Below the pieces are notes generated by a model. It ran no database searches. It was not told the origin of the DNA and was given only the letters and a program-made list of their open reading frames with translations. From Novosphingobium sp. SG751A (GTDB lineage Bacteria > Pseudomonadota > Alphaproteobacteria > Sphingomonadales > Sphingomonadaceae): 64,000 nt of DNA. Shown piece after piece: positions 62,415-64,000 of this stretch. Positions within the stretch are counted from its first letter, which is position 1. Each line of letters begins with the position of its first letter. Made by a program: the position numbers and the translations under genes. The DNA lies in the NCBI RefSeq assembly GCF_013149295.1, contig NZ_JABGCB010000003.1, positions 120,631 through 184,630 on the forward strand, given 5' to 3'.

Positions 62415-64000
62415 CTAAAAATTGAATCGCAAGCCGGCATTATACATTCTTCCGATCCGATCGTAATTATTGCGGGCATTAGGGATCGAAAACGATGATG
62501 GCGGCGCAATATCGATTGGGGGTTCCCGGTTAAAGATATTGTTGACGGTCAGGTAAAGCTCGGCGTCTAAGCCAAGCTTTTTTAGCTTATAGCTTAGAGT
62601 GGCATCGGTATAGAACACCGCCGGGATGTCATTCTCGTCCGTGTAAACGCCCTCAACCTTGGTAGCGTCCATCAGCGCAGGTCCGATGTACCGTTGCTGC
62701 ACGAAAACCTTCCAGGTCTCGGTGTCATATGCAAGCTGGGCGGTGACGCGCCAGTGCGGAGCAACGTCGCCGCCGAGGGTCGAAATTTTCGTCGAATTGG
62801 GTGGGGTCGTGTAGTTCGACAAAAGCCGGGTGGCTAGTACACGCAGAGAAAGGGGATTGCCGAAGAGGTTGGTTCGATAGCCCGCTTCAAAGTCGATGCC
62901 CGACGTGGCCAACACATTGAGGTTGAGACCGGGAGTCGCGACCGTTGCCACCCCATTGGCGAAATTGATCTGCGAACAGTAGATTGTCTGACCTGCCGCA
63001 CAGTTATCCAGCGTCTGCTGGATAGTAAGCGAGGCGATGGCGCCCTTAATCTTGATGTTATAATAGTCGGCCGAGAAGGAAAGGCCGGGTGCAAAAGTCG
63101 GTGTAAGCACGACGCCATAAGCCTGGGTTAGCGCCTTCTCCGGCTGGAGGTCGGGGTTGCCCGCGATGACGTTCAGCGTCGGCGTCGTCACTCCGCCCGC
63201 GCTCGATGGATAGATGCTCGTCGTCGTGAACTGCGTCGCGGCGTTGAAAAGCTCAAGAATATTTGGCGCGCGGATATCACGTGAGACCGAGCCACGCAAA
63301 CGGATGTCGTCGATTACCTGCCAGTCGGCTCCAACCTTCCAGGTAGTCACCCCCCCGGTCTGGCTATAATCGGTGTGGCGCGCCGCCACATCGAACGCCA
63401 GCGACCGTGCGAATGACTTGTCTTTCAGAATTGGGACGCCGAGTTCGACGAACGCCTCCTTCACGTTAAACGAACCGGAGAACGGTAGCGGATTGAAGAA
63501 GCGATACGGCCCCAGCTTGTTGTTCAACGCGGCTGGGACACCGCGGATTCCGGTAGCATCGATGCGGGTCGGCGAGAGCGCGTCGGTCGTCTGGTAAGCG
63601 CTCTCCTCACGATATTCCACACCAGCAGCGATCGAAATCGGCCCAGCTCCCAGTTGGAAAGTCGAACCCAAGTCTCCCGAAACACTGGCCTGAGCGACAT
63701 AGGTAGTGAGGTGAAATTCCTTCGAAGAGTCGCCGATCGTATAGCCGATCGCCGAGGGGTCAACTGAGCCGTTACCGAAGAAATTGATCGGCTTGCAGCC
63801 CGACGAAAGGCCGGTACCTCCGGGCACGAACACGCCGGCCGCGTTGTAAAATTGCGAACGGCAGACGATCTGCCCCGTCTGAGGGTTCACGACGGCATCG
63901 GCCGCGGCGTAGATATTCGGTGCCAGCGGAAGATTATGCTGGATTTGATCCTGGAACGTGTGCCCTCGTGCGAACGATGCGTTCCAAGCCCACCTTCCTC
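62415..64000 (-). CDS. TonB-dependent receptor, C-terminal part
   Basis: The C-terminal 528 residues of a receptor whose N-terminus lies beyond the window; the frame stays open to base 64,000, reading ..WNASFARGHTFQDQIQHN. The beta-barrel ends with the aromatic RMYNAGLRFNF. Blocks such as DIRLRGSVSRDIRAPNILELFN and VIAGNPDLQPEKALTQAYGVVLTPTF are typical of the Sphingomonad receptor group for large organic substrates. It is a different receptor from the one at 55,655-57,937 and lies just upstream of the metallohydrolase on the same strand. Confidence 0.9.
   Translation of the reverse strand, partial: GRWAWNASFARGHTFQDQIQHNLPLAPNIYAAADAVVNPQTGQIVCRSQFYNAAGVFVPGGTGLSSGCKPINFFGNGSVDPSAIGYTIGDSSKEFHLTTYVAQASVSGDLGSTFQLGAGPISIAAGVEYREESAYQTTDALSPTRIDATGIRGVPAALNNKLGPYRFFNPLPFSGSFNVKEAFVELGVPILKDKSFARSLAFDVAARHTDYSQTGGVTTWKVGADWQVIDDIRLRGSVSRDIRAPNILELFNAATQFTTTSIYPSSAGGVTTPTLNVIAGNPDLQPEKALTQAYGVVLTPTFAPGLSFSADYYNIKIKGAIASLTIQQTLDNCAAGQTIYCSQINFANGVATVATPGLNLNVLATSGIDFEAGYRTNLFGNPLSLRVLATRLLSNYTTPPNSTKISTLGGDVAPHWRVTAQLAYDTETWKVFVQQRYIGPALMDATKVEGVYTDENDIPAVFYTDATLSYKLKKLGLDAELYLTVNNIFNREPPIDIAPPSSFSIPNARNNYDRIGRMYNAGLRFNF

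Overview
The window is about 63% GC chromosomal DNA that fits an alphaproteobacterium of the Sphingomonadaceae, probably Novosphingobium or a close relative. This is an inference from gene content: a soluble serine palmitoyltransferase paired with a dedicated acyl carrier protein (sphingolipid synthesis), CtrA and DivK cell-cycle regulators, a Rhodobacter-type gene transfer agent (GTA) cluster ending in a DUF2793 gene, and several TonB-dependent receptors. No rRNA, tRNA or CRISPR array was seen.

Bases 1-15,112 are ordinary housekeeping DNA: the end of pheS and pheT, an aldose-1-epimerase-like gene, prfC, a sigma54-driven glnK-amtB pair, a DUF442-type phosphatase, a two-domain cold-shock protein with a Gly-rich tail, an argD-argF-hslO run, queC, and an OmpA-like porin whose linker has 26 consecutive prolines.

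Bases 15,275-29,376 (minus strand) hold a complete-looking GTA cluster: small and large terminase, portal, a small membrane protein, prohead protease, capsid, connector genes, tail tube, chaperones, tape measure, a large fused distal tail protein, hub, peptidase, baseplate protein and a DUF2793 tail protein. A TTGACA-type promoter with a possible CtrA half-site lies just upstream. The capsid gene is bracketed by two hairpin-plus-T-run structures. The distal tail protein carries a glycosidase-like region at its N-terminus.

Bases 29,560-40,734 return to core genes: a DedA-like protein, the spt-acp-divK group, DUF3572, HAD, RidA, GDPD and GNAT genes, a DksA variant that has lost most zinc ligands, a PilZ protein, a solute-binding lipoprotein, ctrA, and trmB.

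At the end of trmB the DNA changes. A tyrosine recombinase (40,864-42,096) opens an integrative element. It carries a full mating-pore operon trbB-C-D-E-J-K-L-F-G-I (43,492-52,712), but the relaxase, coupling protein, replication and partition genes that usually sit between integrase and trbB are absent. Truncated genes and a likely copG tail suggest an internal deletion. A perfect 13-3-13 palindrome precedes an XRE regulator just after trbI.

Bases 53,197-64,000 look like catabolic cargo: a TonB receptor-DctA-LysR set on the minus strand, a divergent amidase-signature hydrolase, a secreted PHP/CehA-like metallohydrolase and a second TonB receptor running off the window. My reading is an uptake-and-hydrolysis module for an organic amide or carbamate ester that yields a C4-type acid. 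The substrate is unknown.
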